64,000 nucleotides of DNA from Pseudomonas saponiphila (GCF_900105185.1 NZ_FNTJ01000002.1:248001-312000), one strand, 5' to 3'. Shown: positions 16,395 through 25,577, counted from the first letter of the stretch. Program-made: numbers and translations. Notes: generated by a model not told the origin, from the sequence alone.

Positions 16395-18328
16395 TGGACG
16401 GCTCCTGGCTGAGCGGCTTTGCCCCGCGCCACAGGGTCGGCGGGCGGGGTGAATGTACGCAGATCGAGGGTCGGCGCGCTGTCGCCCCCCAGACGATGAT
16501 CGAGAATCAGCAGCCGGGCCTGGCTCAGCCCCCGGCTCAGTTGGCTCAGGTACTGCTCAAGAACAAAGGCCTGCCCGGCGCTGGCATAGGCTTGTCGATC
16601 GGCGCCAAAGCGCAGGTCGGCGGCCTGGGCCGTGGCCTGGACCTCGCGAGCATCGGCCCGGGCCTGGTCATTCGCCATACTGGCCTGCAATTGCGCCTGA
16701 TTGGTCTGCTCGGCGGCGGCGCCGCGCTCCCGGGAGATCAGCGCCTGGGCCGCAATCTGCGCCGCTTGCACGCCGTGATAGGCATTGGCGGCACCGGCCG
16801 GTGGATGGATGGCCTCGACCACGGTGGCGAGGATCTCCACGCCGCTGTCCAGCTTGTTCAGATCGGCCTGCACCGCCTTGCCGATGTCGTCCGCCAGCCC
16901 GGTACGGTCTTCGCCCAGCAGGCCGTCGAGGGTACGCGACGCGAAGTCGTGCACCAGCACCCGGCTGGCGGTGCTGCGGATCAAGGTCGGCACATCGCTG
17001 CTGTTATAGGTCGCGGCCAGCGCCGCCCTGTCGTCCAGGCCGATGCGGTAGACGAAGCGCACGTCCATGTTGACGATCTGAAAGCTCTGTTGCTGGCCGC
17101 TGCCACTGGCGATGACCTGGGATTTGTCATTCACATGGCTGGCGTCCCACAGGCGGTTGGCAATCGCCGGTGCCGGGCCTTCGGCCGGGGCCAGCTGGAC
17201 TGGCTGCGGGCTGTCGCCAACGCTGGTGGCCAGCTCGTGGACCACGCCGTTTTCCACCCTGATGACCCGGCCCAGCGGCCAGGGCAGGCCCACATGCAGG
17301 CCTGGGCCGAAGACTTGTAGCGGCTTGCCAAAACGCTCATAAATGCCGCGATTCTGCAGCGAAAGCTCATGAACGCCGGTCAACAGCCAAGCAATCGCCA
17401 GCACCACCGCCAGCACCGGCAACAACGCCCGGCGCATGTAGGTAAACGCCCAGATCTGCCGCAGATCGATGCCGAACCTGTTGTGCAACTCGTGCTGCAG
17501 GCTGAGCAGCGGTTGCGGCGGCCAGCGCAGCATGTCGGCGATCACGCTGTGGGCCAGCAAGCGCGGTTCAAGCTGTTCACGCTGCGGACTGAACAGCGAC
17601 AACAGCGCCCGCAGCAGCAACTCCCCGGCCACCAGAGCCGGCAGCAGCCCGATCAGCACCGCCAGGCGCACCGGCCACAGCGCCGCGTCGCTGCTGAACA
17701 GCAGGCACAGGGCACTGACCAGCAGACACAGGATCGACACCCGCAACAGTTGCGCCAGGGCGCCGGCCTCCGGCCATTCCAGGACCGGCTCCTGGGCCAG
17801 TTGGCGCTCCAGCACCAGCAGGGCGAAGGCCAGCAGCAACGCCAGCACCGCGGCGACACTGGCACTCAGGCCCAGGGCCGTGGCGGGCAAACTCAGGTTG
17901 AACACCCGCGACAGGCTATACAGGATCAGCAGCGACCAGCCGGCGAGCCACAAGGTCGGGGCGCCGATCTGCCGCAACAGCCGTCGCCAGCGCAGCGCCA
18001 GGGTCGCCGAGAGGCCGGTGCGCAGCGGCTCCTCGGGCAGCGCCAGCGGCGCAGGGTTGATCGCCTCTTCCCGCCAGCGACTGAGCCAACAGGCCGACTG
18101 CAAACCCGCCACCGCCACCAGCAAGGCGCAGGACAAGTTGACCAGCAGCGCCGGCCAGATCGTCTGCGCGGCGAACAGGTCGACAAACACCGCCGACACC
18201 AAACCCAGCACCGCCAGCCCGAGCAGGACCGCGCCCCAACGCTGCAAACGCGCGGCATGAACCGCCGCCCGCTGAAACCGTGGCAAGGCGGCCACTTCGG
18301 CGCCCTGTGTCTGAAGATCGACTTGCAT
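16391..18328 (-). CDS. Large SPFH protein with multi-pass N-terminal membrane domain, HflK-like
   Basis: This is the first gene of the SPFH/ATPase operon, 645 residues. Unlike ordinary HflK, it has about six hydrophobic segments in the first 265 residues, then a further helix at about 295-315, followed by the SPFH domain (about 325-520) and an Ala/Gln-rich coiled coil. This is roughly twice the length of stomatin-like proteins. The start at 18328 is preceded by a G-rich stretch. A 245-bp gap separates it from the divergent phospholipid cluster and should hold both promoters. The function is not known; with the two smaller SPFH proteins it may build a hetero-oligomeric ring. Confidence 0.8.
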   Translation of the reverse strand: MQVDLQTQGAEVAALPRFQRAAVHAARLQRWGAVLLGLAVLGLVSAVFVDLFAAQTIWPALLVNLSCALLVAVAGLQSACWLSRWREEAINPAPLALPEEPLRTGLSATLALRWRRLLRQIGAPTLWLAGWSLLILYSLSRVFNLSLPATALGLSASVAAVLALLLAFALLVLERQLAQEPVLEWPEAGALAQLLRVSILCLLVSALCLLFSSDAALWPVRLAVLIGLLPALVAGELLLRALLSLFSPQREQLEPRLLAHSVIADMLRWPPQPLLSLQHELHNRFGIDLRQIWAFTYMRRALLPVLAVVLAIAWLLTGVHELSLQNRGIYERFGKPLQVFGPGLHVGLPWPLGRVIRVENGVVHELATSVGDSPQPVQLAPAEGPAPAIANRLWDASHVNDKSQVIASGSGQQQSFQIVNMDVRFVYRIGLDDRAALAATYNSSDVPTLIRSTASRVLVHDFASRTLDGLLGEDRTGLADDIGKAVQADLNKLDSGVEILATVVEAIHPPAGAANAYHGVQAAQIAAQALISRERGAAAEQTNQAQLQASMANDQARADAREVQATAQAADLRFGADRQAYASAGQAFVLEQYLSQLSRGLSQARLLILDHRLGGDSAPTLDLRTFTPPADPVARGKAAQPGAVH

Positions 18329-18573
18329 ACCACCCCGCCGCTCTGGCCCGGCCCTGTGGATAAATCCCGAGCCGAATAAAGTTGAAACAATTCGTTACTG
18401 TATAACCCATCGAGTGAAATTTTTGTCGCACGTCATGTCTTTTCATCCATGGCGTGCGTCGAAGACACAACTGGCAGCCATTTGCTCGTGCAGAAACTTC
18501 TGATGTCAGCCCCCTGGCATTTGTGGCAATAATCCAGCCCTGCTCACCGCGTGCGACAAGGAACCGTCCCATC

Positions 18574-19197
18574 ATGCTCTCGATTTACCAGCTCAAACCG
18601 CGCTTTCAGAACCTGCTGCGGCCGTTGGTGCAGCGCTTGTACGACAACGGCACCACCGCCAACCAGATCACCGTCCTGGCCGCCGTCATCTCACTCCTGG
18701 TCGGCACCGTCATTGCCCTGTTCGCCAGCCACGCCTGGCTGTTCGCCCTGATTCCGTTGTGGATGATCCTGCGCATGGCGCTCAATGCCATCGACGGCAT
18801 GCTGGCTCGGGAGTTCGGCCAGCAGTCGCGCCTGGGCGCCTACCTCAACGAACTGTGCGACGTGGTCGCCGACAGCGCGCTGATCCTGCCCTTCGCCCTG
18901 CTCCCGGGGGTCAGCCTGCTGCTGGTGCTGGCCGTGACCCTGCTGGCACTGTTCAGCGAATACGCCGGGGTGCTCGGGCCGATGGTCGGCGCCTCACGCC
19001 GCTACGACGGCCCCATGGGCAAGAGCGACCGGGCCTTCATCCTCGGCGTGCTGGCCACCGGCATCGCCCTGGGCTGGCTCGGCGCCCTGTGGATCAACGG
19101 CGTGCTGGCACTGGTTGCCGCTTTGCTGGTCTACACCCTGATCAACCGGGTCCGCCAGGGCCTCAAAGAAGTTCAGCACAACGCTCCCTCTGCATAA
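18574..19197 (+). CDS. ynbA: CDP-alcohol phosphatidyltransferase family protein, YnbA-like
   Basis: This integral membrane enzyme of 207 residues belongs to the family that swaps CMP of CDP-diacylglycerol for an alcohol. The signature is recognisable (DG-x2-AR at 74-79, G88, D96), but two of the four metal-binding aspartates are asparagines (N71 and N92). As I recall, E. coli YnbA has the same changes. The ATG at 18574 has AAGGAA about 10 bases upstream; the open frame further upstream is not supported. It is the first gene of a six-gene plus-strand cluster with YnbC-, YnbD- and YnbB-like proteins. The alcohol substrate is unknown. Confidence 0.85.
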   Translation: MLSIYQLKPRFQNLLRPLVQRLYDNGTTANQITVLAAVISLLVGTVIALFASHAWLFALIPLWMILRMALNAIDGMLAREFGQQSRLGAYLNELCDVVADSALILPFALLPGVSLLLVLAVTLLALFSEYAGVLGPMVGASRRYDGPMGKSDRAFILGVLATGIALGWLGALWINGVLALVAALLVYTLINRVRQGLKEVQHNAPSA

Positions 19198-19207
19198 GGA
19201 AATGGCA

Positions 19208-20965
19208 ATGCGCGACGCTCAACACCAGACGTTTCGGACCCATGACGGCGTCGAACTGTTTTACCGCCACTGGCCGGCCACCGAAGTGGCCCCCGGCGAA
19301 CCGCGGCAAGCGGTGCTGCTGTTCCATCGCGGCCACGAACACTCCGGGCGCATCGCCCATCTGGTGGACGAACTGAACCTGCCGCAGGTCGACTTCTTCG
19401 CCTGGGACGCCCGTGGCCACGGCCAATCCCCGGGTGCCCGGGGCGACAGCCCGAGCTTCGCCACCAGCGTGCGCGACGTGCAGACCTTCTGCGACCACCT
19501 GGGCAGCGCCCACGGCATCGACGAAGAAAACATCGCCGTGGTGGCCCAGAGCGTCGGCGCGGTGATCGTGTCCACCTGGGTCCACGACTACGCGCCGCGC
19601 ATCCGTTCCCTGGTGCTGGCCTCGCCGGCGTTCAAGGTCAAGCTGTACGTGCCCTTCGCCCGTCCTGGCCTGGCGTTGATGCGGCGTTTTCGCGGCAACT
19701 TCTTCGTCAACAGCTACGTCAAGGCGCGCTTCCTGAGCCACGACCCGGAACGGGTGCGCAGCTACGACGCCGACCCGCTGATCACCAAGGCGATCTCGGT
19801 CAACGTGCTGCTGGGCCTGTATGAAGCCGCGGACCGGGTGGTGGCCGACGCCCAGGCGATCCAGGTGCCGACCCAGCTGCTGATTTCCGGTGCCGACTTC
19901 GTGGTGCACCGCAAGCCCCAGGAGCAGTTCTTCGAGCGGCTGGGCAGCCTGCACAAGGAAAAGCACATCCTTCCCGGCTTCTTCCACGACACCCTGGGGG
20001 AAAAGAACCGCGCCCCGGCCATGGCCAGCATCCGCCGCTTCATCCTGCAGAACTTCGCCCGCCCGCTGAACCGCCCTGCCCTGCTGGACGCCGACCGCCT
20101 GGGCGTCACCTGCGCCGAGTCCGAAGCCCTGGCCGCGCCGCTGCCGCACAACTCCCTGCGCGACCTGTACTGGCGCGCCACCCGCGCCAGCATGCGCCTG
20201 GGCAGCCAGCTGTCGGCGGGGGTCAAGCTGGGCTTCGACACCGGCTTCGACTCCGGCAGCACCCTGGACTACGTCTACCGCAACCAGCCCACCGGGCATT
20301 CCGCCCTGGGCCGGCTGATCGACCAGAACTACCTGAACTCCATCGGCTGGCGCGGCATCCGCCAACGCAAGCTGCACGTGGAGGAGCTGCTGCGCCTGGC
20401 CATGGAAAAACTCCGTGAGCAGAACAGCGAAGTGCGCATCGTCGACATCGCCGCCGGCCACGGCCGCTACATCCTCGAAGCCCTGCAAGGGGTCAGCCCG
20501 CTGCCGGAATCGATCCTGCTGCGCGACTACAGCGACATCAACGTGCGCGACGGCAGCGCATTGATCCAGGAAAAGGGCCTGGGCGAGATCGCGCGCTTCG
20601 TCAAGGGCAACGCCTTCGACCGCGAGGACCTGGCGGCCCTCGATCCCAAGCCGACCCTGGCGGTGGTGTCCGGGTTGTACGAGTTGTTCGCCGACAACCA
20701 GATGGTCGGCGGCTCCCTGGCCGGCCTGGCCAGCGCCGTGGAACCCGGCGGCTACCTGGTGTACACCGGCCAGCCGTGGCACCCGCAGCTGGAACTGATC
20801 GCCCGCGCCCTGACCAGCCACCGCGAAGGCCAGGCCTGGGTCATGCGCCGCCGTACCCAGGCGGAAATGGATCAATTGGTGGAGGCGGCAGGCTTTCGCA
20901 AGATCACCATGCGCGTGGATGAATGGGGGATCTTCAGCGTGTCCCTGGCGCAACGGGTGCAATGA
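19208..20965 (+). CDS. ynbC: Bifunctional alpha/beta hydrolase / SAM methyltransferase, YnbC-like
   Basis: This is a two-domain protein of 585 residues. The N-terminal half (about 10-300) is a monoglyceride-lipase-like alpha/beta hydrolase with an RGHEHSGR-type segment, a DARGHGQS motif and a nucleophile elbow reading AQSVG rather than GxSxG. The C-terminal half has a class I methyltransferase fold with the SAM-binding stretch VDIAAGHGRY. The ATG at 19208 has AAGGA 7 bases upstream; the in-frame ATG at 19202 would be too close. The stop overlaps the next start (ATGATG at 20962). Co-occurrence with lipid genes suggests a phospholipid head-group or acyl modification. Confidence 0.85.
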   Translation: MRDAQHQTFRTHDGVELFYRHWPATEVAPGEPRQAVLLFHRGHEHSGRIAHLVDELNLPQVDFFAWDARGHGQSPGARGDSPSFATSVRDVQTFCDHLGSAHGIDEENIAVVAQSVGAVIVSTWVHDYAPRIRSLVLASPAFKVKLYVPFARPGLALMRRFRGNFFVNSYVKARFLSHDPERVRSYDADPLITKAISVNVLLGLYEAADRVVADAQAIQVPTQLLISGADFVVHRKPQEQFFERLGSLHKEKHILPGFFHDTLGEKNRAPAMASIRRFILQNFARPLNRPALLDADRLGVTCAESEALAAPLPHNSLRDLYWRATRASMRLGSQLSAGVKLGFDTGFDSGSTLDYVYRNQPTGHSALGRLIDQNYLNSIGWRGIRQRKLHVEELLRLAMEKLREQNSEVRIVDIAAGHGRYILEALQGVSPLPESILLRDYSDINVRDGSALIQEKGLGEIARFVKGNAFDREDLAALDPKPTLAVVSGLYELFADNQMVGGSLAGLASAVEPGGYLVYTGQPWHPQLELIARALTSHREGQAWVMRRRTQAEMDQLVEAAGFRKITMRVDEWGIFSVSLAQRVQ

Positions 20966-22311
20966 TGGCCGCAGGCGTCTTGCCGGCGCGGGAGCCGGGC
21001 CTGCTGAAACCGGCGGTGCTCTGGCTGCTGCTCCTGGCGCCGCTGTTCTTCAGCACCTACGGTTTCGCCACCTGGGTCAGCGCCCAGCGCGACGACGTCG
21101 CCAGCCTGGTCTTCGACTGGGAGCGGCACATGCCGTTCTGGGCCTGGACCATCGTCCCCTACTGGTCCATCGACCTGCTCTACGGCTTCTCCCTGCTGCT
21201 GCCACGCAGCCGGGATGAGCTCAAGCGCCACGCCCTGCGCCTGCTGAGCGCCCAGGTGATCGCGGTCAGTTGCTTTCTGCTCTGGCCGCTGCGCTTCACC
21301 TTTGCCCGGCCGGAGCTGGACGGGGTGTTCGGCTGGCTGTTCGAGGTGCTGGCCGGCTTCGACAAGCCCTTCAACCAGGCGCCGTCGCTGCACATCGCCC
21401 TGCTGGTGGTGCTGTGGGTCTGCTACGCCCGGCATAGCCAGGGCTTCTGGCGCTGGCTGGTGCATGGCTGGTTCGGCTTGATCGGGGTGTCGGTGCTGAC
21501 CACTTATCAACACCACTTTGTCGATGTGCCCACTGGCGCCCTGGCCGGCTGGCTGTGCGTCTGGCTGTGGCCGCTGGATCGCCCCAGCCCGCTGTTCAGC
21601 GGACAACCGACGCGCGACCCGCGGCGGCGCCAGCTGGCCTGGCGCTACGGCCTGGGTGCGGCGCTAATGGCGGTGGCCGCCTTCACTTGGGGCGGCACCG
21701 GGCTGTGGTTGATCTGGCCCGCCGTGGCCCTGCTGCTGGTGGCCCTGAACTACGCCCTGCTCGGCGTCGCAGGGTTTCAGAAACGCGAGGACGGCCGCCT
21801 GAGCCCGGCCGCCCGCTGGCTGCTGGCACCCTATCTGGCAGCGGCCTGGATCAACTCGCGGCTGTGGACAAAAAACCATCCACAGCCGGATCAGGTTGTG
21901 GATAACGTCTGGCTGGGCCGTCTGCCGACTCCGGCGCAGTTGCAGGACAGCCCGTTTGTCGCGGTGCTCGACCTGTGCGCCGAACTGTCCCTGGACAGCC
22001 GTGGCTTGCAGGCCTACCAGAGCCTGCCGCTGCTCGATCTGTGCGCACCGAGCCCGGAGCAGTGCCTGGCCGCGGCGCAAGCCATTGAACGCCTGCGTCA
22101 GCAAGGCCCGCTGCTGGTGTGCTGCGCTCTGGGTTATTCGCGCAGCGCCACGGCGATTGCCGCCTGGCTGCTGCACAGCGGGCGCGCCGCCACGGTGGAC
22201 GCAGCCGTGGTGCAGATCCAGCGGGCACGCCCGCAGATCGTCCTGCAAGCGGCCCACCGGCAGGCGCTGCAGACCCTGGTCCACGCCAAGAGTCCGGCCC
22301 ATGTCCAGTGA
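20962..22311 (+). CDS. ynbD: PAP2 phosphatase / dual-specificity phosphatase fusion, YnbD-like
   Basis: This 449-residue membrane protein has an N-terminal PAP2-type lipid phosphatase part with its histidines in the SLHIAL and HHFVDVPTG segments, several membrane helices, then a C-terminal cysteine-phosphatase domain (about 310-445). The catalytic loop reads CALGYSR (C-x5-R), but the residue before the nucleophile is Cys instead of the usual His. The start overlaps the ynbC stop, and the end overlaps the next gene by 11 bp. In E. coli the equivalent is YnbD. Likely substrate: a phosphorylated lipid made or remodelled by the cluster. Confidence 0.83.
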   Translation: MMAAGVLPAREPGLLKPAVLWLLLLAPLFFSTYGFATWVSAQRDDVASLVFDWERHMPFWAWTIVPYWSIDLLYGFSLLLPRSRDELKRHALRLLSAQVIAVSCFLLWPLRFTFARPELDGVFGWLFEVLAGFDKPFNQAPSLHIALLVVLWVCYARHSQGFWRWLVHGWFGLIGVSVLTTYQHHFVDVPTGALAGWLCVWLWPLDRPSPLFSGQPTRDPRRRQLAWRYGLGAALMAVAAFTWGGTGLWLIWPAVALLLVALNYALLGVAGFQKREDGRLSPAARWLLAPYLAAAWINSRLWTKNHPQPDQVVDNVWLGRLPTPAQLQDSPFVAVLDLCAELSLDSRGLQAYQSLPLLDLCAPSPEQCLAAAQAIERLRQQGPLLVCCALGYSRSATAIAAWLLHSGRAATVDAAVVQIQRARPQIVLQAAHRQALQTLVHAKSPAHVQ

Positions 22312-22756
22312 GATGCAGTTGTACAGCGTCGCCAGCCTGCTGCGCCGGGGCCGGGCCCTGGATCAGTTATCCACAGGCCTGACCCTGCTCGGTGCCCTGT
22401 ATGGCCTGGCTCAGTACCTGCTGGCCAGCGTCACTCTGGGTGGGTTGATCGTCAGCCTGGCCCTGGTACTGCTGGGGCTGGTGGAAAAGTACCTGGCGCT
22501 GCGGGTGGCCTTCGACGCCGACCTGTTTCAGCGCGTGGCCGATAGCCCCACGTCCCTCGAACACAGCACCCAGGCCCTGGATCAGGCCCTGGGCGCCCTC
22601 GGCCTGCAGCCCGCGGAAAAAGGCGGCCGGCCCTGGGACCAACGCAGCCGCGGAGCCCTTGGCCTGCTACGCCGCCAGGCGTTGCTGCTGGCGGCCCAGG
22701 TGTTGACGCTGTTGAGCTTGATCCTGGCCAGCCCCTGGCTGACCTTCGCCGGATAA
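22301..22756 (+). CDS. Small membrane protein of the lipid cluster, unknown function
   Basis: I do not recognise this protein of 151 residues. It has two hydrophobic helices at about 25-65 separated by a short turn, a polar middle part, and a further helix at the C terminus (about 125-148), suggesting an inner-membrane protein. It starts 11 bp inside ynbD and ends just before the acyltransferase gene, so it belongs to the operon. Its position suggests an accessory role for the phospholipid enzymes. Confidence 0.65.
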   Translation: MSSEMQLYSVASLLRRGRALDQLSTGLTLLGALYGLAQYLLASVTLGGLIVSLALVLLGLVEKYLALRVAFDADLFQRVADSPTSLEHSTQALDQALGALGLQPAEKGGRPWDQRSRGALGLLRRQALLLAAQVLTLLSLILASPWLTFAG

Positions 22757-22765
22757 GGAATGCCC

Positions 22766-23389
22766 ATGTTCGAACCCCTGGTTGCCAATCTCATCACCTC
22801 CGCCGCCCGCAGCATCACCGGGGCCCGCAGCCTGTGGCTGGGCTCCGCGCCGCAACCGGTGCAGCGGATCTACTTCGCCAACCACAGCAGCCACGGCGAC
22901 TTCGTGCTGCTCTGGGCTTCGCTGCCGCCGGCCCTGCGCAAGCTGACCCGGCCCGTGGCCGGTGCCGACTACTGGCAGAAAAGCGCCCTGCGCCGCTACA
23001 TCATCAACCAGGTATTCAACGGAGTGCTGATCGACCGCGAGCGCAAGGAGGCTGTGGATAACAATCCGCTGCAGCCGATGCTCGATGCCCTGGACCAGGG
23101 CGACTCGCTGATCATCTTTCCGGAAGGCACGCGCAACCCGGAAGACGGCCTGCTGCCGTTCAAGAGCGGGATCTACCACCTGGCCAAACGTTATCCACAG
23201 GTGGAGGTGATTCCGGTGTGGATCGCCAACCTCAACCGGGTCATGCCCAAGGGCCGCTTCCTGCCCCTGCCCCTGCTGTGCACCACCAGCTTCGGTGCAC
23301 CGCTGGCCCTGGAAGAAGACGAAAGCAAGGAACACTTCCTCGAACGCAGCCGCGCCGCGCTGCTGGCCCTGGCTCCGGAGCACAGCTGA
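22766..23389 (+). CDS. 1-acyl-glycerol-3-phosphate acyltransferase family protein (PlsC-like)
   Basis: This 207-residue acyltransferase has the family motifs H-x4-D (in NHSSHGD, near residue 40) and FPEGTR (near 117). Such enzymes transfer an acyl chain to lysophosphatidic acid or a related acceptor at the membrane. The ATG at 22766 has AAGGA about 7 bases upstream, better spaced than the ATG at 22760. The next gene starts 1 bp after the stop. It is shorter than housekeeping PlsC and probably acts with the cluster. Confidence 0.85.
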   Translation: MFEPLVANLITSAARSITGARSLWLGSAPQPVQRIYFANHSSHGDFVLLWASLPPALRKLTRPVAGADYWQKSALRRYIINQVFNGVLIDRERKEAVDNNPLQPMLDALDQGDSLIIFPEGTRNPEDGLLPFKSGIYHLAKRYPQVEVIPVWIANLNRVMPKGRFLPLPLLCTTSFGAPLALEEDESKEHFLERSRAALLALAPEHS

Positions 23390-23390
23390 G

Positions 23391-24323
23391 ATGGATAAGC
23401 AGACCCTGATGTTGTTCGGCGGCATCGGCGCCATTCTGGTGCTGGCCTCGCTGATCGGTTTCATCCTGCAGTGGCGCACCCGTGGCACGCCCAACCCGGT
23501 GATCGACAACCTCAATGCGCGGATCAACGCCTGGTGGGTGATGGTGCTGGTGATCGGCGTCGCCTTCTGGCTCGGCACCGCGGCGGTGATCCTGCTGTTC
23601 TATGCGGTGTCGTTCTACGCCCTGCGCGAGTTCCTCACCCTGACCCCGACCCGGCGCAGCGACTATCCGGCCCTGGTGGCGGCCTTCTACCTGGCCCTGC
23701 CCCTGCAGTACCTGCTGATCTACTCCGACTGGTACGGATTGTTCTCGATCTTCATCCCGGTCTACGTGTTCCTGCTGCTGCCGATCCTGGCGTCCCTGGG
23801 CGGCGACAGCACGCACTTCCTGGAACGCGCCTCCAAGGTCCAGTGGGGCCTGATGATCGCGGTGTTCTGCGTGTCCTTCGTGCCGGCCCTGCTGACCCTG
23901 GACATCGCCGGCTACGAAGGCCGCAACCTGCTGCTGATCGCCTATCTGGTGATCGTGGTGCAGCTCTCGGATGTGCTGCAGTACGTCTGTGGAAAACTGT
24001 TCGGCAAGCGCAAGATCGCTCCCAACCTGTCACCGTCCAAGACCGTCGAAGGCTTCGTCGGCGGTATCTTGCTGGCATCCTTGATCGGCGGCGCGCTGTT
24101 CTGGATCACCCCGTTCAATGTCTGGCAGTCGTTCCTCATCGCCCTGCTGATCAACCTGCTGGGCTTTGCCGGCGGCATCGTCATGTCGGCGATCAAGCGC
24201 GACCGCGGGGTCAAGGACTGGGGGCACATGATCGAAGGCCACGGCGGCATGCTCGATCGCCTGGATTCGGTGTGCTTCGCCGCGCCGATATTCTTCCACC
24301 TGGTGCGCTACTGGTGGACCTGA
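23391..24323 (+). CDS. ynbB: Phosphatidate cytidylyltransferase family protein, YnbB/CdsA-like
   Basis: This polytopic membrane protein of 310 residues makes CDP-diacylglycerol from phosphatidate and CTP in characterised relatives. The C-terminal family signature is clear: S-A-I-K-R-D-R-G-x-K-D followed by GHGGxLDRxDS. It is not the housekeeping cdsA, which sits in the dxr-bamA region. With the YnbA-like transferase it would supply the activated lipid for head-group exchange. It is the last gene of the cluster; a strong hairpin with a T run follows at 24344-24370. Confidence 0.87.
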   Translation: MDKQTLMLFGGIGAILVLASLIGFILQWRTRGTPNPVIDNLNARINAWWVMVLVIGVAFWLGTAAVILLFYAVSFYALREFLTLTPTRRSDYPALVAAFYLALPLQYLLIYSDWYGLFSIFIPVYVFLLLPILASLGGDSTHFLERASKVQWGLMIAVFCVSFVPALLTLDIAGYEGRNLLLIAYLVIVVQLSDVLQYVCGKLFGKRKIAPNLSPSKTVEGFVGGILLASLIGGALFWITPFNVWQSFLIALLINLLGFAGGIVMSAIKRDRGVKDWGHMIEGHGGMLDRLDSVCFAAPIFFHLVRYWWT

Positions 24324-24328
24324 GCCCT

Positions 24329-24802
24329 TCAGCTCGGTAGATGCCCCAGGGGCAAGGGCCCTGGGGTTTTCACCGTATGAATGGCGAAGTTGCTGCGGAT
24401 GTCGCTGACCCCGGGGATCTTCAGCAAATGGCCGGTCAGGAAGCGGTCGTAGCCCCGCAGGTCCGGGACCACCACCTGCAGCAGGAAATCCGATTCGCCG
24501 GATACCAGGAACGCCGAGATCACTTCCGGCAACTGCAACACCGCCTGGCGGAAGGCTTCGGCCTCGGCGTCGTTGTGCCGTTCCACCTTGACCCCGACGA
24601 ACACCGTCAGCCCCAGCCCCACTTCGTCGCGGTCCAGGGTCGCCTGGTAACCGCGGATCACCCCGGCCTCTTCCAGCATGCGTACCCGGCGCAGGCAGGG
24701 CGACGGTGACAGGCCGATCTCCTCGGCCAGTTGCACATTGCTCAGGCGGCCATCGCGCTGCAGCGCGGCGAGAATCTTGCGGTCGTAGGCATCGAGTTTC
24801 AT
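24329..24802 (-). CDS. Lrp/AsnC family transcriptional regulator
   Basis: This 157-residue regulator has an N-terminal winged helix-turn-helix (about 5-60) and a C-terminal ligand-binding RAM domain (about 65-145). Proteins of this kind bind amino acids and control their transport or catabolism. I prefer the ATG at 24802 over 24811 because the purine-rich GGAT upstream is better placed. It is divergent from a LysE-type exporter gene with 145 bp between them, the classic layout in which the regulator senses the exported amino acid. Confidence 0.85.
   Translation of the reverse strand: MKLDAYDRKILAALQRDGRLSNVQLAEEIGLSPSPCLRRVRMLEEAGVIRGYQATLDRDEVGLGLTVFVGVKVERHNDAEAEAFRQAVLQLPEVISAFLVSGESDFLLQVVVPDLRGYDRFLTGHLLKIPGVSDIRSNFAIHTVKTPGPLPLGHLPS
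24344..24370 (+). terminator. Intrinsic terminator of the lipid cluster
   Basis: The sequence CCCCAGGG ... CCCTGGGG followed by TTTT lies 20 bp after the ynbB-like stop. It is inside the 3' end of the convergent Lrp gene, whose last codons encode the Gly/Pro/Leu-rich tail. Confidence 0.7.
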
Positions 24803-24947
24803 GTTTGGCATATCCAGATGGCCATGGCGGTGAAAGCTGGAATATTATGCCAATTTTTGCCGCATTGCTGGCTGATTACGCAAGCACCTGCTCACCCCTC
24901 TGGCCCTAAACTGGGCGCACCGATTCGACAACGAAGGGGGGTGCAAG

Positions 24948-25577
24948 GTGGCGCAACTGTGGATGTATTTCCTGGCTCTGGCGGTGGTCTACCTGCTGCC
25001 CGGCCCCGACATGATCCTGCTGCTGCAGACCGGCGCCCGCCAGGGCAAGGCCCAGGCGCTGGCCACTGCCCTGGGGCTGGCGATCTCCCGCGGCTGCCAC
25101 GTGGCCCTGGCCGCCCTGGGCCTGGCGGCGCTGTTCAAGGCCGCGCCCTGGACCTTCGATGTGGTGCGCCTGGCGGGCGCCGCCTACCTGCTGTGGATCG
25201 GCATCCAGTGCCTGCGCGCCAACCTGCTGCCCAACCTCGATAGCGCCGGCGCGGCGGCCACGCCCCTGCGCTGGCGCCAGGCGATCCAACGCGGCCTGCT
25301 GACCAACCTGCTGAACCCCAAGGCGCTGTTGTTCTGCTCGGTGCTGTTGCCGCAGTTCATCGATCCCCAGGCTGGGGCGGTGGTCCCGCAGTTCGTCACC
25401 CTGGGGGTGCTACTGGTGGCAGTGGGCGCTTTGTTCGACGCCTGCTACGCCCTGGCCGGGGCCGGGCTGGGTCGCTGGATGCAACGCAGCCCTTCGGCGC
25501 AACGCTTGCAGCAATGGCTGTTCGGCAGCCTGCTGATCGGTTTCGCCCTGCGCCTGACCTTTGTCCAGCAGGCCTGA
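24948..25577 (+). CDS. LysE/RhtB family amino-acid exporter
   Basis: This inner-membrane exporter of 209 residues has about five or six hydrophobic helices and the family's N-terminal YLLPGPDM motif (residues 15-22). It starts with GTG, preceded by a strong AAGGGGGG stretch. It lies divergent to an Lrp-type regulator, which probably controls it. The exported amino acid cannot be named from the sequence. Confidence 0.85.
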   Translation: MAQLWMYFLALAVVYLLPGPDMILLLQTGARQGKAQALATALGLAISRGCHVALAALGLAALFKAAPWTFDVVRLAGAAYLLWIGIQCLRANLLPNLDSAGAAATPLRWRQAIQRGLLTNLLNPKALLFCSVLLPQFIDPQAGAVVPQFVTLGVLLVAVGALFDACYALAGAGLGRWMQRSPSAQRLQQWLFGSLLIGFALRLTFVQQA

